The notes: generated from the letters alone by a model not told the origin. A stretch of 64,000 nucleotides of DNA from Saprospiraceae bacterium (GCA_026129545.1 JAHCHX010000004.1:1-64000); one strand, 5' to 3'. Shown: positions 7,778-17,133, numbered from the stretch's first letter. Program-made: numbers and translations.

Positions 7778-9097
7778 TTAAGGAATATCGGCCACGCCCC
7801 GCACCGCATACCCCCGCACCACATACCACACCACAAAGACAAAACAGACCAACGGCACTAACAGGAGATATTTCAACTCAAAATGCGACAACCATCCGCC
7901 CAATGGCGGCAGTATGGCACCGCCCACAATGGCCATGATGACCAGCGAGGAAGCCAGTTTGCCCTCGGCAGGCGGCAGCCCTTTGGTCGCCAGGGCAAAA
8001 ATGGTGGGGAACATGATGCTCTGGCAGAAATAGGTCAACATGAGGCATATCACAGCCACCAAGCCGCCCGTGAAATAGGCCATTACCACCAAGCCCACTG
8101 CCCCGATGCTGTACCACACGAGCACCCGGCGCGCTTCATAACGGCTCATCAGCCAAGTGCCGAGGAAACGCCCTAGCATGAAGAGAATCATGGCGAAAGA
8201 GGCGTGAAAACCAGCGATTTGCTTCATCGTCTTGCCTTCAAACGGATAGATGGACTGCACCACGCCGAGATGTGTTTCGTTGGAAAAACCCATTTTCAAA
8301 TCAACAAAATAGCTCCACAGCGTCACTTGGGCGCCCACATTGGCAAACTGAGCCAACACGCCCAACACCAAGTGCCGATGCCGCAGCAAATCGCCAACGG
8401 AAGCCTTTTTGCCCAAAGTCTGTTCCTCTTCGCGGCCCACCTCGGGCATCTTGGTGCGCCAAAAGAGAAAGGCCACGAACAGCACCAACGCGGCGATGGC
8501 GAGATAGGGGCCGCGAGTGGCCAGCGCCTCGGCAATGCGTATCGCCTCCGATTGCTCGAAGGGCATGGCTGCCAATTCCTCACGCGAATAGTCTGTACCA
8601 GAAAAGATGAAAAAACTGCCAATGGCAGGGCCGAGTATGATGCTGATGCCATTGAAGGATTGGGCGAAATTGATGCGCCACTCCGCCTCCTTTTTGTCGC
8701 CGAGCACGGTCACATACAAGTTGGCCGCCGTTTCCAAAAAGGCCAGACCGCTGGCGATGGTGAACAGAGCGAACAAGAAAAAAGCATAGACGCGCAGCCC
8801 TGCCGCCGGATAAAACAACAAAGCACCGGCGGCGTAGAGCAGCAAGCCAGCCAATATGCCGCGCTTGTAGCCGAATCTGCGCATGAAAATGCCCGCTGGG
8901 ATGGCAAAAATGAAGTAGCCCAAATAAAAGGCCGAATCCACGATACCCGCTTGACCCCGATTGAGGTCGAGCGCCGTTTGAAACTGTTTGACCAAAGAAC
9001 CGTTCAAGCTGTTGGCGATGCCCCAAAGGAAAAAAAGGCTGCACACGAGGGCAAAAGGCAGGAGGTAGGGGTTGCGCTGGGTGGATGTTGAGCTCAT
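7778..9097 (-). CDS. Sugar:proton symporter, FucP/GluP-type MFS
   Basis: A 439-residue protein with about 12 hydrophobic segments. The N-terminal LFFLWGIANSLNGSLVKQFQ and the following GQAGIVDSAFYLGYFIFAIPAGIFMRR-type region are typical of the fucose/glucose-galactose:H+ symporter (FHS) branch of MFS. It imports a monosaccharide across the inner membrane; which sugar is unclear. The GH130 gene lies 253 bases downstream on the same strand, suggesting import of a sugar released by that enzyme. A one-mismatch -7 box (TAATCTTG) is seen about 30 bases upstream on the minus strand. Confidence 0.9.
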   Translation of the reverse strand: MSSTSTQRNPYLLPFALVCSLFFLWGIANSLNGSLVKQFQTALDLNRGQAGIVDSAFYLGYFIFAIPAGIFMRRFGYKRGILAGLLLYAAGALLFYPAAGLRVYAFFLFALFTIASGLAFLETAANLYVTVLGDKKEAEWRINFAQSFNGISIILGPAIGSFFIFSGTDYSREELAAMPFEQSEAIRIAEALATRGPYLAIAALVLFVAFLFWRTKMPEVGREEEQTLGKKASVGDLLRHRHLVLGVLAQFANVGAQVTLWSYFVDLKMGFSNETHLGVVQSIYPFEGKTMKQIAGFHASFAMILFMLGRFLGTWLMSRYEARRVLVWYSIGAVGLVVMAYFTGGLVAVICLMLTYFCQSIMFPTIFALATKGLPPAEGKLASSLVIMAIVGGAILPPLGGWLSHFELKYLLLVPLVCFVFVVWYVVRGYAVRGVADIP

Positions 9098-9225
9098 GGA
9101 AGGGATGTCGGTGATTTCGTTTGAGGGGCAAGATTAGAAAAAGATACAGGTCGAACGGGAAGTTTTTTTTCTTTTGCTGCGGCAATTTTGGAAGCCACCA
9201 TTGCGACAACACAAAAGGTACAAAA

Positions 9226-10587
9226 ATGACAAACCCAAACACATCTCAACAAAAAGCCATCGTCGTGGGCGCGGGTCTCGTCGGCTCACTTTGGGCGGTT
9301 TTTCTTGCTCGGCGCGGCTATCAGGTGGAAGTATATGAGCGCCGCTCGGATATGCGAGCCGCAGGATACTTTGGCGGGCGCTCCATCAATCTCGCCATGA
9401 GCGAGCGCGGCTGGAAGGCGGTGGAAAAGGCGGGCATCCGCGAGAAAATCGAAAAAGTCGCCATTGCCATGCCGGGCCGAATGATGCACTCCATCGCTGG
9501 CGAAACCACTTTCCAGCCATACGGCAAAGAAGGTCAGGCCATCTATTCCGTGTCGCGCGGGGGCTTGAACCTTGAATTGCTCAACATCGCCGATGCTTTT
9601 CCCAACGTGCGGTTTTTCTTCGACCACCGCTGCGCCGACGTGGATTTGGAAAAACCCTTCATCACGTTTGAAGACCTGAAAACCAAGCAAATGAAAACAG
9701 TGGAAGCGCCGCTCATTTTCGCAGCCGATGGCGCGTTCAGCGCCGTGCGCTATGCCTTGCAGCGCACCGACCGATTCGACTACACGCAATTTTACCTCGA
9801 ACACGGCTACAAGGAACTGACCATCCCGCCTCATGCCGACGGCACCCATCGGCTCAATCCCGCCGCCTTGCACATCTGGCCGCGTGGCAACTTTATGGTC
9901 ATCGCCTTGCCCAACGCCGATGGCAGCTTCACCTGCACCCTGTTTTTGCCGTTCGAGGGCGACACATCGTTTGCCAACATAAAAACCGATGCCGACGTGC
10001 TCGCTTTTTTCCAAAAATACTTCCCTGACGCGGTGTCGCTCATGCCCACGCTGGTGCAAGATTTTTGGCAAAACCCCACCTCCTCGCTCGTGACGGTGAA
10101 ATGTGCCCCGTGGCAGTGGCAACAACGCATCCTGCTCATCGGCGACGCCGCCCATGCCATCGTGCCGTTCTATGGGCAGGGCATGAACGCGGGCTTTGAG
10201 GATTGCACCATCCTCGATGCGATGATTGACACCTTTCAGGGCGACTGGTCGCGCATCATCCCCCAGTTTGCTCGCCAGCGCAAGGCGGACGGAGACGCCA
10301 TAGCGGAATTGGCACAGCGCAACTTCATCGAGATGCGCGATTTGGTGGCCGACCCGAAGTTTTTGTTGCGCAAAAAAATAGCCGCTCATCTCCATGAGCG
10401 GCATCCCGATTTTTTGCCAGTCTATTCGATGGTAACATTTAGCAACACACCCTATCGCACCGCTCTGTTGGAAGACGACGCGCAGAATAGGCTTTTTGAA
10501 AAAATTTTAGCGTTGGACGACATCGAGAACGATTGGGACGGCCCGGCAGTGGAACAGACATTCGGGCAGTGGATGATGCGGCGCTGA
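9226..10587 (+). CDS. kmo: Kynurenine 3-monooxygenase
   Basis: A 453-residue FAD monooxygenase that hydroxylates kynurenine to 3-hydroxykynurenine. The N-terminal dinucleotide fold is VVGAGLVGSLWAVFLARRGY; the KMO-specific block GGRSINLAMSERGW follows near residue 50; the second FAD motif is LIGDAAHAIVPFYGQGMNAG near residue 305. Length and layout match bacterial Kmo, and the hydrophobic tail of eukaryotic forms is absent. ATG 9226 is chosen because the 35 extra codons upstream (from a TTG) are unlike the family. No kynureninase or 3-hydroxyanthranilate dioxygenase gene lies in the window, so the rest of the tryptophan-to-quinolinate route must be elsewhere. It converges with the GLPGLI gene. 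Confidence 0.93.
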   Translation: MTNPNTSQQKAIVVGAGLVGSLWAVFLARRGYQVEVYERRSDMRAAGYFGGRSINLAMSERGWKAVEKAGIREKIEKVAIAMPGRMMHSIAGETTFQPYGKEGQAIYSVSRGGLNLELLNIADAFPNVRFFFDHRCADVDLEKPFITFEDLKTKQMKTVEAPLIFAADGAFSAVRYALQRTDRFDYTQFYLEHGYKELTIPPHADGTHRLNPAALHIWPRGNFMVIALPNADGSFTCTLFLPFEGDTSFANIKTDADVLAFFQKYFPDAVSLMPTLVQDFWQNPTSSLVTVKCAPWQWQQRILLIGDAAHAIVPFYGQGMNAGFEDCTILDAMIDTFQGDWSRIIPQFARQRKADGDAIAELAQRNFIEMRDLVADPKFLLRKKIAAHLHERHPDFLPVYSMVTFSNTPYRTALLEDDAQNRLFEKILALDDIENDWDGPAVEQTFGQWMMRR

Positions 10588-10603
10588 ACAGCGATGCCCG
10601 TCG

Positions 10604-11332
10604 TCAATTGCGAATGATGCGCATGGGCCTGCCCCCATTTTCGCGCAGCCGCTCTTCCACCAACTTTTGGAACGCCGCCTCCGTTATTTTCTCGCCTTTT
10701 TTGGGCGGGGTCAAATCGCCTTTTTTCAATTTTTTGAAATCAATTTTTTGCGCCGCGATGATGGTCTCGCCGTTGTTGATGTCAATCTCGAGAATCATGC
10801 CGGGCAGTTGGCCAAACTGCGCTGGACCAGCAGCGAGCGGAAGCGCGTCGGCAAACCAAGCCACAATCTCCCGCTTGCGCACTGTGTCGGTCGTGATGGC
10901 TTTCATGCAGCTGTAGCCGAGTATTTCTTTTGTTTCGAGCGTCAGTTTCCAGTTGGCTGACACGAGTGAGTCCTCTATGAGGTAGTTTTTCCCGAAAAAC
11001 TCGCGGTAGTCCGCTTTGCGCTGCGTTTTGAAATTGCGATAAGAAGTCGCCTCCGGGCGCTGAACGCGCAACACCATGCCGCCCCCGCCGCCCATTGGCT
11101 CGTCGTCGTCTTCCTCGACATTGCGATAGAGGCTTTCCGTGGCGTTGAAAAGCAACTCGGATTTGTGAATCCTGTACTCAGGAATCATGGCCTTCATGTC
11201 CTCCGCATCCGGCGGCAAGGTGCGGTGAATGTTGACTTTTTCCTCGAACAAGACAATGCCTTCATTTTGTTGCGAAAAGGCAAAAGCGGGAATAAAAAGG
11301 GCAAGATGGAGCAGTAAAGTGTTGATTTTCAT
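10604..11332 (-). CDS. GLPGLI family exported protein
   Basis: A 242-residue protein with a signal peptide (MKINTLLLHLALFIPAFAFS). The family-defining motif appears as GQLPGMILEIDI near residue 180 (GLPGMI instead of GLPGLI), preceded by the typical ILGYSCMKAITTDTVRKR block in which the cysteine is conserved. GLPGLI proteins are Bacteroidota-specific, probably periplasmic, of unknown function. A glycine-rich run (MGGGGGM) lies near residue 80. Start ATG 11332 is supported by the signal peptide and a -7 box 31 bases upstream. It is divergent from the sensor kinase gene, sharing a 140-base promoter region, so a regulatory link is possible. Confidence 0.88.
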   Translation of the reverse strand: MKINTLLLHLALFIPAFAFSQQNEGIVLFEEKVNIHRTLPPDAEDMKAMIPEYRIHKSELLFNATESLYRNVEEDDDEPMGGGGGMVLRVQRPEATSYRNFKTQRKADYREFFGKNYLIEDSLVSANWKLTLETKEILGYSCMKAITTDTVRKREIVAWFADALPLAAGPAQFGQLPGMILEIDINNGETIIAAQKIDFKKLKKGDLTPPKKGEKITEAAFQKLVEERLRENGGRPMRIIRN

Positions 11333-11362
11333 AGCGTAATTTAATCTTGAATGTTGACGGGA

Positions 11363-11370
11363 CAAAGGTA
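11363..11370 (-). promoter_or_regulatory. Bacteroidota -7 box TACCTTTG for the GLPGLI gene
   Basis: Exact TAnnTTTG on the minus strand, 30 bases upstream of ATG 11332. Confidence 0.65.
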
Positions 11371-11457
11371 GGACGTGTCGATGCGCCGACACGTTAACTG
11401 ACCTTGATATAAGGTTAATTAAGGTTAATCGCTGTGCGCCGACCCATCGGAACCCAC

Positions 11458-11465
11458 TACTTTTG
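11458..11465 (+). promoter_or_regulatory. Bacteroidota -7 box TACTTTTG for the sensor kinase
   Basis: Exact TAnnTTTG ending 7 bases before ATG 11473, so the mRNA has at most a very short leader. Three GGTTAAT-like repeats (11412-11430) lie just upstream and could be regulator contacts. Confidence 0.65.
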
Positions 11466-11472
11466 TGCTATC

Positions 11473-12963
11473 ATGTCCGTTTTTCAAAAACATCACCGAT
11501 TCCTTTGGCTCATCTTCAGCAGTTTGGCGTTGCTGGTGCTGTTTCAGTTTTTTTGGCTGCAAAAAGTATGGCTCGAACAACGCGACGCGCTGCGGCAGGA
11601 GACGGACTATATTTTCCAAAAAACAATGACGGCCTTGCAGGATTCGCTCGTGCGGCGCAACATGGTGCGAGAAGGGCTCAACCCCGACAGTTTCCCCGCG
11701 CCGCCTTTTCCCGCGCCGCCCATGATGAAGCAGTGGGAAATCAAACAAGATGCCCACGCTATTATTTCAATTAAACCTGGTGCCGAACACCTGCGCCCCG
11801 ATTCAATAAAATTTGAGCGGGTGCAAATCATGGTGGCGACCGACGAGAACCTTTCCGAAGGCGAACCGCGCTTCGACAGGCTGATTGCAGGCATCCCGCA
11901 CTTCCACAAGGAAGGGCCGAGCAAGTTCTTGTTTACCGTTGCGAAAGATACGATTCCGTTCGATTCGCTTCGGACGGCTTACCAAGCGGCGCTCGCAAAG
12001 GCGGGCATCCCCTTGGCCTTCCGGCTGCTCCATGCCGGGCAGCCCGATTCTTCCTCCAACGCCTGCATACGCACCGAACCCGCTTTTTCGGGCGTGCTGA
12101 CCCAGCGTTTCTACGCTGCCGAATTCCCCGCCTACCGAGGTTTTTTGGCTCGAAAAATAGTGCCCCATTTCTTGTTCTCGTTACTTTTATTCGGCATCAC
12201 TTCGGCGGCTTTTGGGCTGATTTACAAAAGTTTGCGCCAGCAAGAAAGGCTCACGGCGCTCAAAAACGACTTCATCGGCAACATCACGCATGAGTTGAAA
12301 ACCCCCATCACCACCGTCGGCGTGGCGCTCGAGGCGCTGAGCGACTTCGATGTGCTGCAAAAGCCTGAGCAAGCGCGTGAGTATCTCGACATTTCCAAAC
12401 TCGAGCTCGAACGCCTCACGCTTTTGGTGGACAAGGTGCTGCGACTTTCCATGTTTGAGGAAAAACAGCCGCGCCTGCAATCGGAGCCGCTCCACCTTGC
12501 CGAGCTGACAAGCCAAGTGCTCAACGCGATGAAACTGCAAGCCGAAAGTGTCGGAGGCACCATCACTTTTGAGGCGCCCGAACAGTTGCCTACGGTGCAC
12601 GGAGACAAGCTACACCTCACCAGCGTGGTGTTCAACCTTGTGGACAACGCGCTGAAATACAGCGGGGCAAACGCGCCGAAGGTGCAGGTGTCGCTTGCCC
12701 CGCTGCCCAACGACAAAGTAAGGCTGACGGTGCAGGACCATGGAATCGGCATCGCGCCGGCATACCAGTCGAAGGTGTTTGAAAAATTCTTCCGCGTGCC
12801 AGCGGGCAATGTCCACACCGTGAAAGGACACGGGCTGGGGCTGAGCTATGTCGCCAACGTGGTGCGCCAACACGGTGGCACCATCCGGGTGGAAAGTGTG
12901 GAAGGGGAGGGCACCCGCTTCGTGGTCGAATTGCCGGGCACAGCCACAAGCCTATTTCGTTGA
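11473..12963 (+). CDS. Two-component sensor histidine kinase (orphan)
   Basis: A 496-residue inner-membrane kinase. Helix 1 is at about residues 8-28 and helix 2 at about 225-250, with a ~190-residue periplasmic sensor between them that I do not recognise. No clear HAMP domain is seen. The HisKA motif NITHELKTPITT places the phospho-accepting histidine near residue 273; the ATPase domain has N box NLVDNALKYSG, G1 DHGIGIAP and G2 GHGLGLSYV. It autophosphorylates and should pass phosphate to a response regulator, but none is encoded next to it. It is divergent from the GLPGLI gene and its stop overlaps the region just before the recR promoter. Confidence 0.92.
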   Translation: MSVFQKHHRFLWLIFSSLALLVLFQFFWLQKVWLEQRDALRQETDYIFQKTMTALQDSLVRRNMVREGLNPDSFPAPPFPAPPMMKQWEIKQDAHAIISIKPGAEHLRPDSIKFERVQIMVATDENLSEGEPRFDRLIAGIPHFHKEGPSKFLFTVAKDTIPFDSLRTAYQAALAKAGIPLAFRLLHAGQPDSSSNACIRTEPAFSGVLTQRFYAAEFPAYRGFLARKIVPHFLFSLLLFGITSAAFGLIYKSLRQQERLTALKNDFIGNITHELKTPITTVGVALEALSDFDVLQKPEQAREYLDISKLELERLTLLVDKVLRLSMFEEKQPRLQSEPLHLAELTSQVLNAMKLQAESVGGTITFEAPEQLPTVHGDKLHLTSVVFNLVDNALKYSGANAPKVQVSLAPLPNDKVRLTVQDHGIGIAPAYQSKVFEKFFRVPAGNVHTVKGHGLGLSYVANVVRQHGGTIRVESVEGEGTRFVVELPGTATSLFR

Positions 12964-13000
12964 TTCGTAGATTTATCCGATTCGACCCACGCGAAGTCTC

Positions 13001-13008
13001 TACTTTTG
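13001..13008 (+). promoter_or_regulatory. Bacteroidota -7 box TACTTTTG for recR
   Basis: Exact TAnnTTTG 17 bases before the recR ATG at 13026. Confidence 0.65.
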
Positions 13009-13025
13009 CCCGAATTTTTTCGCGC

Positions 13026-13634
13026 ATGACTTTTTCCTCCAAACTCATCGAAAAAGCCGTTGAAGCCTTTGCCTCGCTGCCCGGCATTGGGCGCAAATCC
13101 GCTTTGCGCTTGGTGTTGCACCTGCTGAAGCAAGACAAAAGCACCACAGAGCAGTTCACCGCCGCCCTGACGGCCATGCGCGAGGGCATCCGCGAGTGTC
13201 GCGTTTGCCACAATCTGGCGGATTCGGAGAGGTGCCAAATTTGCGCCGATGCTCGGCGCGACCACTCGTTGGTGTGCGTGGTGGAGAGCATTCGCGACCT
13301 AATGGCCATCGAGGAGACCAGCCAATATCGGGGGCTTTATCACGTCTTGGGCGGGGTCATTTCGCCCATCGAGGGCATCGGGCCAAGTGATTTGCACATC
13401 GAAACGCTGGAAGAACGGGTGAAACAGGGCGAAATCCGCGAAGTCATCATGGCCATTAGCCCAACCATCGAAGGCGAAACCACCATCTATTATATCTCGA
13501 AAAAGTTGCGTCCTTTGGGCGTGCAAGTGAGTGCCATCGCACGAGGGGTGTCGTTTGGGGGCGATTTGGAGTATGCCGATGAGGTGACGCTGGGACGTTC
13601 CATCGTGGCGAGAGTGCCCTACGAGGCCAAGTGA
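13026..13634 (+). CDS. recR: Recombination mediator protein RecR
   Basis: A 202-residue protein of normal RecR length. It starts with the helix-hairpin-helix ASLPGIGRKSALRLVLHLL, has a C4 zinc finger CRVCHNLADSERCQIC near residue 57, a Toprim domain (VCVVESIRDLMAIEE, YHVLGGVISPIEGIGP), and the C-terminal Walker B-like end. With RecF/RecO it loads RecA on SSB-coated gaps. ATG 13026 is chosen over an in-frame upstream ATG at 12960 because the latter would start inside the preceding gene and ahead of the promoter box. Confidence 0.97.
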   Translation: MTFSSKLIEKAVEAFASLPGIGRKSALRLVLHLLKQDKSTTEQFTAALTAMREGIRECRVCHNLADSERCQICADARRDHSLVCVVESIRDLMAIEETSQYRGLYHVLGGVISPIEGIGPSDLHIETLEERVKQGEIREVIMAISPTIEGETTIYYISKKLRPLGVQVSAIARGVSFGGDLEYADEVTLGRSIVARVPYEAK

Positions 13635-13776
13635 TTGTTTGCAAAAATTCCGCTAAGCCGGCTTGTTTCCCCCTCAATCCGAATAATGTTTGTGCAATTG
13701 CTGCTTTTTTCTCCCCAAACGGATGTTAATGCCATGATAATCGTCAGTGCATACACTTCATTCAGGCGGTGTGACG

Positions 13777-13784
13777 TACTTTTG
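13777..13784 (+). promoter_or_regulatory. Bacteroidota -7 box TACTTTTG for the lpxC/fabZ unit
   Basis: Exact TAnnTTTG 27 bases before ATG 13811; likely drives lpxC/fabZ, lpxA and the two following genes. Confidence 0.65.
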
Positions 13785-13810
13785 CACGTTGAAATTTTTG
13801 CCCTAACTGT

Positions 13811-15223
13811 ATGAGACAAATCACGATTCAGAATCCTGTGTCGGTCAAGGGTGTGGGGTTGCACACAGGCAAGTCGGTGACGCTGACTTTCAAACCCGCG
13901 ACAGCCAATCACGGCTATCGTTTTCAGCGCGTTGATTTGCCGGAACAACCCGTGATTCCAGCAGATGTGAAATTGGTTTTTTCGACCAATCGCGGCACCT
14001 CCCTGCGCAACGGCGAGGCGCAGGTGGCTACGGTGGAGCATGTGCTGTCCGCGCTGACCGGCTTGCAGATTGACAACGTGCTGATGGAAATTGACGGGCC
14101 AGAGCTCCCAATCATGGACGGCACTTCGATGCCGTTCGTGGAGGCGCTGCGCGAGGCCGGACGTGCCGACTTGGATGCCGAACGCGAGTATTTTGTGGTG
14201 ACGGAACCCATCGCTTACAAGGACGAACTGACGGGAACTGAGCTGCTGGCCTTGCCCTCAGACAATTTTGAGGCAACCGTGATGATTGATTTCAATTCAA
14301 AGGTATTGGGGCAACAATTCGCCGCGCTTCATAATTTGGACGACTATGTGATGGACATTGCGCCTTGCCGCACTTTTGTGTTTGTGCATGAGCTGGAAAA
14401 ATTGTTGCAAATGGGCCTCATCAAAGGCGGCGATTTGGACAATGCCATCGTTATAGCTGACCGCAAAATGGAGCAGACGGAACTGGATGAGCTGGCCCGA
14501 AAATTAGGCAAACAGAGCGTGAAGGTGGATTCGGAAGGCGTGCTGAACACGGTGAAACTGCATTTTCAGAACGAGCCTGCCCGGCACAAGCTATTGGATG
14601 TCATCGGGGACTTGGCGCTCATTGGCAAACCCATTCGGGGCAAGATAGTTGCCACCAAACCCGGTCACACGGCCAACGTCGAGTTTGCCAAAATCCTCAA
14701 AAAACATCTGGTGGAAAAACGCCGCTTGCTCGGCATCCCGAAATACGACCCTGACAAAGAACCGATTTACGATGTGATGCACATCTCCAAAATGTTGCCC
14801 CACCGCTATCCGTTTTTGCTGGTGGACAAAGTGATAGAGATGAGCGACCATCATGTAGTGGGCGTGAAAAATGTGACAATGAACGAGGCCTTTTTTCAAG
14901 GCCATTTCCCCGACAATCCGGTGTTCCCCGGTGTGTTGCAAATAGAGGCCATGGCCCAAACGGGCGGCATTCTCGCGCTGAACACCGTGACTGACCCGGG
15001 CAATTGGGATACTTATTTCCTGAAAATTGACAACACCAAGTTCAAAGCCAAAGTCGTCCCCGGCGACACTTTAATCCTTAAAATGGAACTGCTCGAACCC
15101 ATCCGCCGTGGCATAGTGCACATGCAGGGCACTGCTTATGTCGGCAGCAAAATCGTCTCGGAAGGCGAACTGACCGCGCAAATCATTCGCAAGAATAAGG
15201 AGCACGGTGGCAATGGAGGCTGA
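13811..15223 (+). CDS. lpxC: Bifunctional LpxC/FabZ: UDP-3-O-acyl-GlcNAc deacetylase and 3-hydroxyacyl-ACP dehydratase
   Basis: A 470-residue fusion, the normal arrangement in Bacteroidota. Residues ~1-310 are LpxC, the committed zinc deacetylase of lipid A synthesis: zinc-ligand regions VATVEHVLSALTGL and ARHKLLDVIGDLALIG are visible. Residues ~320-470 are FabZ: hot-dog fold with MLPHRYPFLLVDKVIEM and the catalytic His/Glu block FFQGHFPDNPVFPGVLQIEA. FabZ makes enoyl-ACP from 3-hydroxyacyl-ACP, the pool that LpxA also draws on, so the fusion may balance fatty acid and lipid A synthesis. lpxA follows after 33 bases. Confidence 0.97.
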   Translation: MRQITIQNPVSVKGVGLHTGKSVTLTFKPATANHGYRFQRVDLPEQPVIPADVKLVFSTNRGTSLRNGEAQVATVEHVLSALTGLQIDNVLMEIDGPELPIMDGTSMPFVEALREAGRADLDAEREYFVVTEPIAYKDELTGTELLALPSDNFEATVMIDFNSKVLGQQFAALHNLDDYVMDIAPCRTFVFVHELEKLLQMGLIKGGDLDNAIVIADRKMEQTELDELARKLGKQSVKVDSEGVLNTVKLHFQNEPARHKLLDVIGDLALIGKPIRGKIVATKPGHTANVEFAKILKKHLVEKRRLLGIPKYDPDKEPIYDVMHISKMLPHRYPFLLVDKVIEMSDHHVVGVKNVTMNEAFFQGHFPDNPVFPGVLQIEAMAQTGGILALNTVTDPGNWDTYFLKIDNTKFKAKVVPGDTLILKMELLEPIRRGIVHMQGTAYVGSKIVSEGELTAQIIRKNKEHGGNGG

Positions 15224-15256
15224 GCGAAATGAAAAGCTTCAACCCATTCTTTTTCA

Positions 15257-16084
15257 ATGAATTATTCAAACGGCTTGCGAGACATTCACCGCGAAGCAAA
15301 AATTGGCAAAAACGTCACCATTGGCCCCTTCACCGTCATTGAAAAAGATGTCGTGATAGGTGACAACTGCCGCATTGAGGCCAACGTCAACATTTTCAAC
15401 GGCGCCCGCATCGGAGAGGGTTGCCACATCTTCCCCGGAGCATCCATCAGCGCCGCCCCTCAGACGAAAGTGTTGCTTGAGGAGCCGACCACGCTCGAAA
15501 TCGGGCATGGCTCCGTCATCCGCGAGCATTGCACACTCAATCGCGGCAACCGCAAATTCGGCGGCAGGACTGTCATCGGCGAAAATTGCCTGCTCATGGC
15601 CTACGTCCATGTCGCGCACGATTGCTTCATTGGCAACAACTGCATACTGGCCAACAACGTCACGCTTGCAGGGCATATCGAAATCGGGGAATGGGCCACC
15701 CTAGGCGGCATGGCCGCCGTGCATCAATTCGTGCGCATCGGCGACCAAGCCATGGTAGGCGGCGGCTCGCTCGTCCGCAAAGACGTGCCGCCCTTCGTCA
15801 CCGCTGCCCGCGAACCCCTCTCCTATGCCGGTGTCAATTCGATAGGGCTTCGGCGACGCGACTTCAGCTACGACGAAATACACCACATCGAGAACATCTA
15901 CCGGGTCCTTTTCGTGCAAGGGCTCAGCATCCGCAAAGCACTGAAAATCATCGAGGAAGAAATAGAGCCATCCAACTATCGCGACTTCATTCTGCGCTTT
16001 GCCCATAGCTCCAAACGCGGATTGATGAAAGGCTTCCGCACCATCGGCAACCCGGGAAAAGTGATGGCCGAGCCGGTACTTTAA
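15257..16084 (+). CDS. lpxA: Acyl-ACP--UDP-N-acetylglucosamine O-acyltransferase
   Basis: A 275-residue protein catalysing the first step of lipid A synthesis. Left-handed beta-helix hexapeptide repeats run from about residue 12 to 190 (IGKNVTIGPFTVIEKDVVIG and many more). The catalytic histidine lies in LLMAYVHVAHDCFIGNNC. The C-terminal ~80 residues form the usual helical domain. It is slightly longer than the E. coli enzyme (262). It lies in a likely operon: lpxC/fabZ 33 bases upstream, the ABC ATPase 4 bases downstream. Confidence 0.96.
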   Translation: MNYSNGLRDIHREAKIGKNVTIGPFTVIEKDVVIGDNCRIEANVNIFNGARIGEGCHIFPGASISAAPQTKVLLEEPTTLEIGHGSVIREHCTLNRGNRKFGGRTVIGENCLLMAYVHVAHDCFIGNNCILANNVTLAGHIEIGEWATLGGMAAVHQFVRIGDQAMVGGGSLVRKDVPPFVTAAREPLSYAGVNSIGLRRRDFSYDEIHHIENIYRVLFVQGLSIRKALKIIEEEIEPSNYRDFILRFAHSSKRGLMKGFRTIGNPGKVMAEPVL

Positions 16085-16088
16085 TGAC

Positions 16089-16706
16089 ATGACTATCCGA
16101 CTTCAAAACGCGGGGAAACGCTATCGCCTCGATTGGATATTCAAGGGACTAAGTTTTTCTTTTGAAAAAGGTCATCGTTATGCCGTGCTCGGCCCAAACG
16201 GTTCTGGCAAATCTACTTTGCTGAAAGTGCTGTCCGGCCATTTGTCGCTCTCGAAAGGCTCCGTGTTGTTTGAAAATCCAAAGGGGAAAGTCGAACCGGA
16301 TGGCATCTATCGCCACATCAGCTATGCGGCACCCTACATCGAGCTCATCGAAGAGTTCACTTTGGAAGAAGCGCTGACATTCCACGCAGGTTTGAAACCA
16401 TTGTTGCCGGGTTTTTCGCCCGCCAAACTCTACGAAATACTTGCCTTGCCCCGCTCCCGCACCAAAGAAATCCGTTTTTTCTCCTCCGGCATGAAGCAGC
16501 GCGTCAAACTGGCCCTTGCCATCTGCTCCGACACACCCACGCTATTGCTGGACGAGCCAGCCACCAATCTCGACACCCAAGGCATCGAATGGTACAAACA
16601 ATTGGTAGCCGACTTCGCCGCCAACCGCCTCGTCGTCATCGCCTCCAACGACCCGCACGATGCCGAATTTTGCCCAACGCGCCTCAACATTTTGGATTAC
16701 AAATAA
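16089..16706 (+). CDS. ABC transporter ATP-binding protein
   Basis: A 205-residue single ATPase domain: Walker A GPNGSGKSTLLKVL, signature FFSSGMKQRVKLALA, Walker B TLLLDEPATNLD, and a switch region ending VIASNDPHDAEFC in place of the usual H-loop histidine context. It starts 4 bases after lpxA. No permease is encoded next to it, so its partner is unknown; proximity to lipid A genes suggests, but does not show, an envelope lipid or export role. The signature reads SSGM rather than SGGQ. Confidence 0.9.
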   Translation: MTIRLQNAGKRYRLDWIFKGLSFSFEKGHRYAVLGPNGSGKSTLLKVLSGHLSLSKGSVLFENPKGKVEPDGIYRHISYAAPYIELIEEFTLEEALTFHAGLKPLLPGFSPAKLYEILALPRSRTKEIRFFSSGMKQRVKLALAICSDTPTLLLDEPATNLDTQGIEWYKQLVADFAANRLVVIASNDPHDAEFCPTRLNILDYK

Positions 16707-16718
16707 AAAATCATCTCG

Positions 16719-17129
16719 TTGACACACTCTGACACCTCCACTCCCATCTTGTTGTTCGACGGTGTGTGCAACCTCTGCAACGCATCGGTGCAATGGGTAC
16801 TCCTGCGCGACCATAAAGCCGTGTTCAAATTTGCGGCCCTCCAATCCGAAACGGGCCAGGCCTTGTTGCGCCGATTTGGCCTGTCCGACAAAAATTTCGA
16901 CACCGTCGTGCTGGTGGATGGTGAGCGCATCTTCACACGTTCCGATGCCCCACTAGAAATCGTGCGTCGCTTGGGCGGCGTGTGGGCTTTGCTGTTCGCG
17001 TTCAAGATAGTGCCCAGGCCCATTCGCAACGCCGTGTACGATTGGGTGGCCCGCAACCGCTATCGGTGGTTTGGCCGCCGCGAGGAATGCATGCTCCCGC
17101 GCCCAGAATGGAAAGACCGCTTCGTGTGA
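16719..17129 (+). CDS. DCC-family thiol-disulfide oxidoreductase-like protein (DUF393)
   Basis: A 136-residue protein with the family signature LLFDGVCNLCNASVQWVL near the N-terminus, where the paired cysteines resemble a thioredoxin CxxC, followed by FKFAALQSETGQALL and the usual VLVDGERIFTRSDA. The name DCC comes from the Asp-x-x-Cys motif; the biochemical role is unproven. There is no ATG in the available space after the ABC gene stop (12 bases away), so a TTG start at 16719 is proposed. Probably the last gene of the lpx unit; repeat C copy 1 follows at once. Confidence 0.85.
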   Translation: MTHSDTSTPILLFDGVCNLCNASVQWVLLRDHKAVFKFAALQSETGQALLRRFGLSDKNFDTVVLVDGERIFTRSDAPLEIVRRLGGVWALLFAFKIVPRPIRNAVYDWVARNRYRWFGRREECMLPRPEWKDRFV

Positions 17130-17133
17130 AGGG

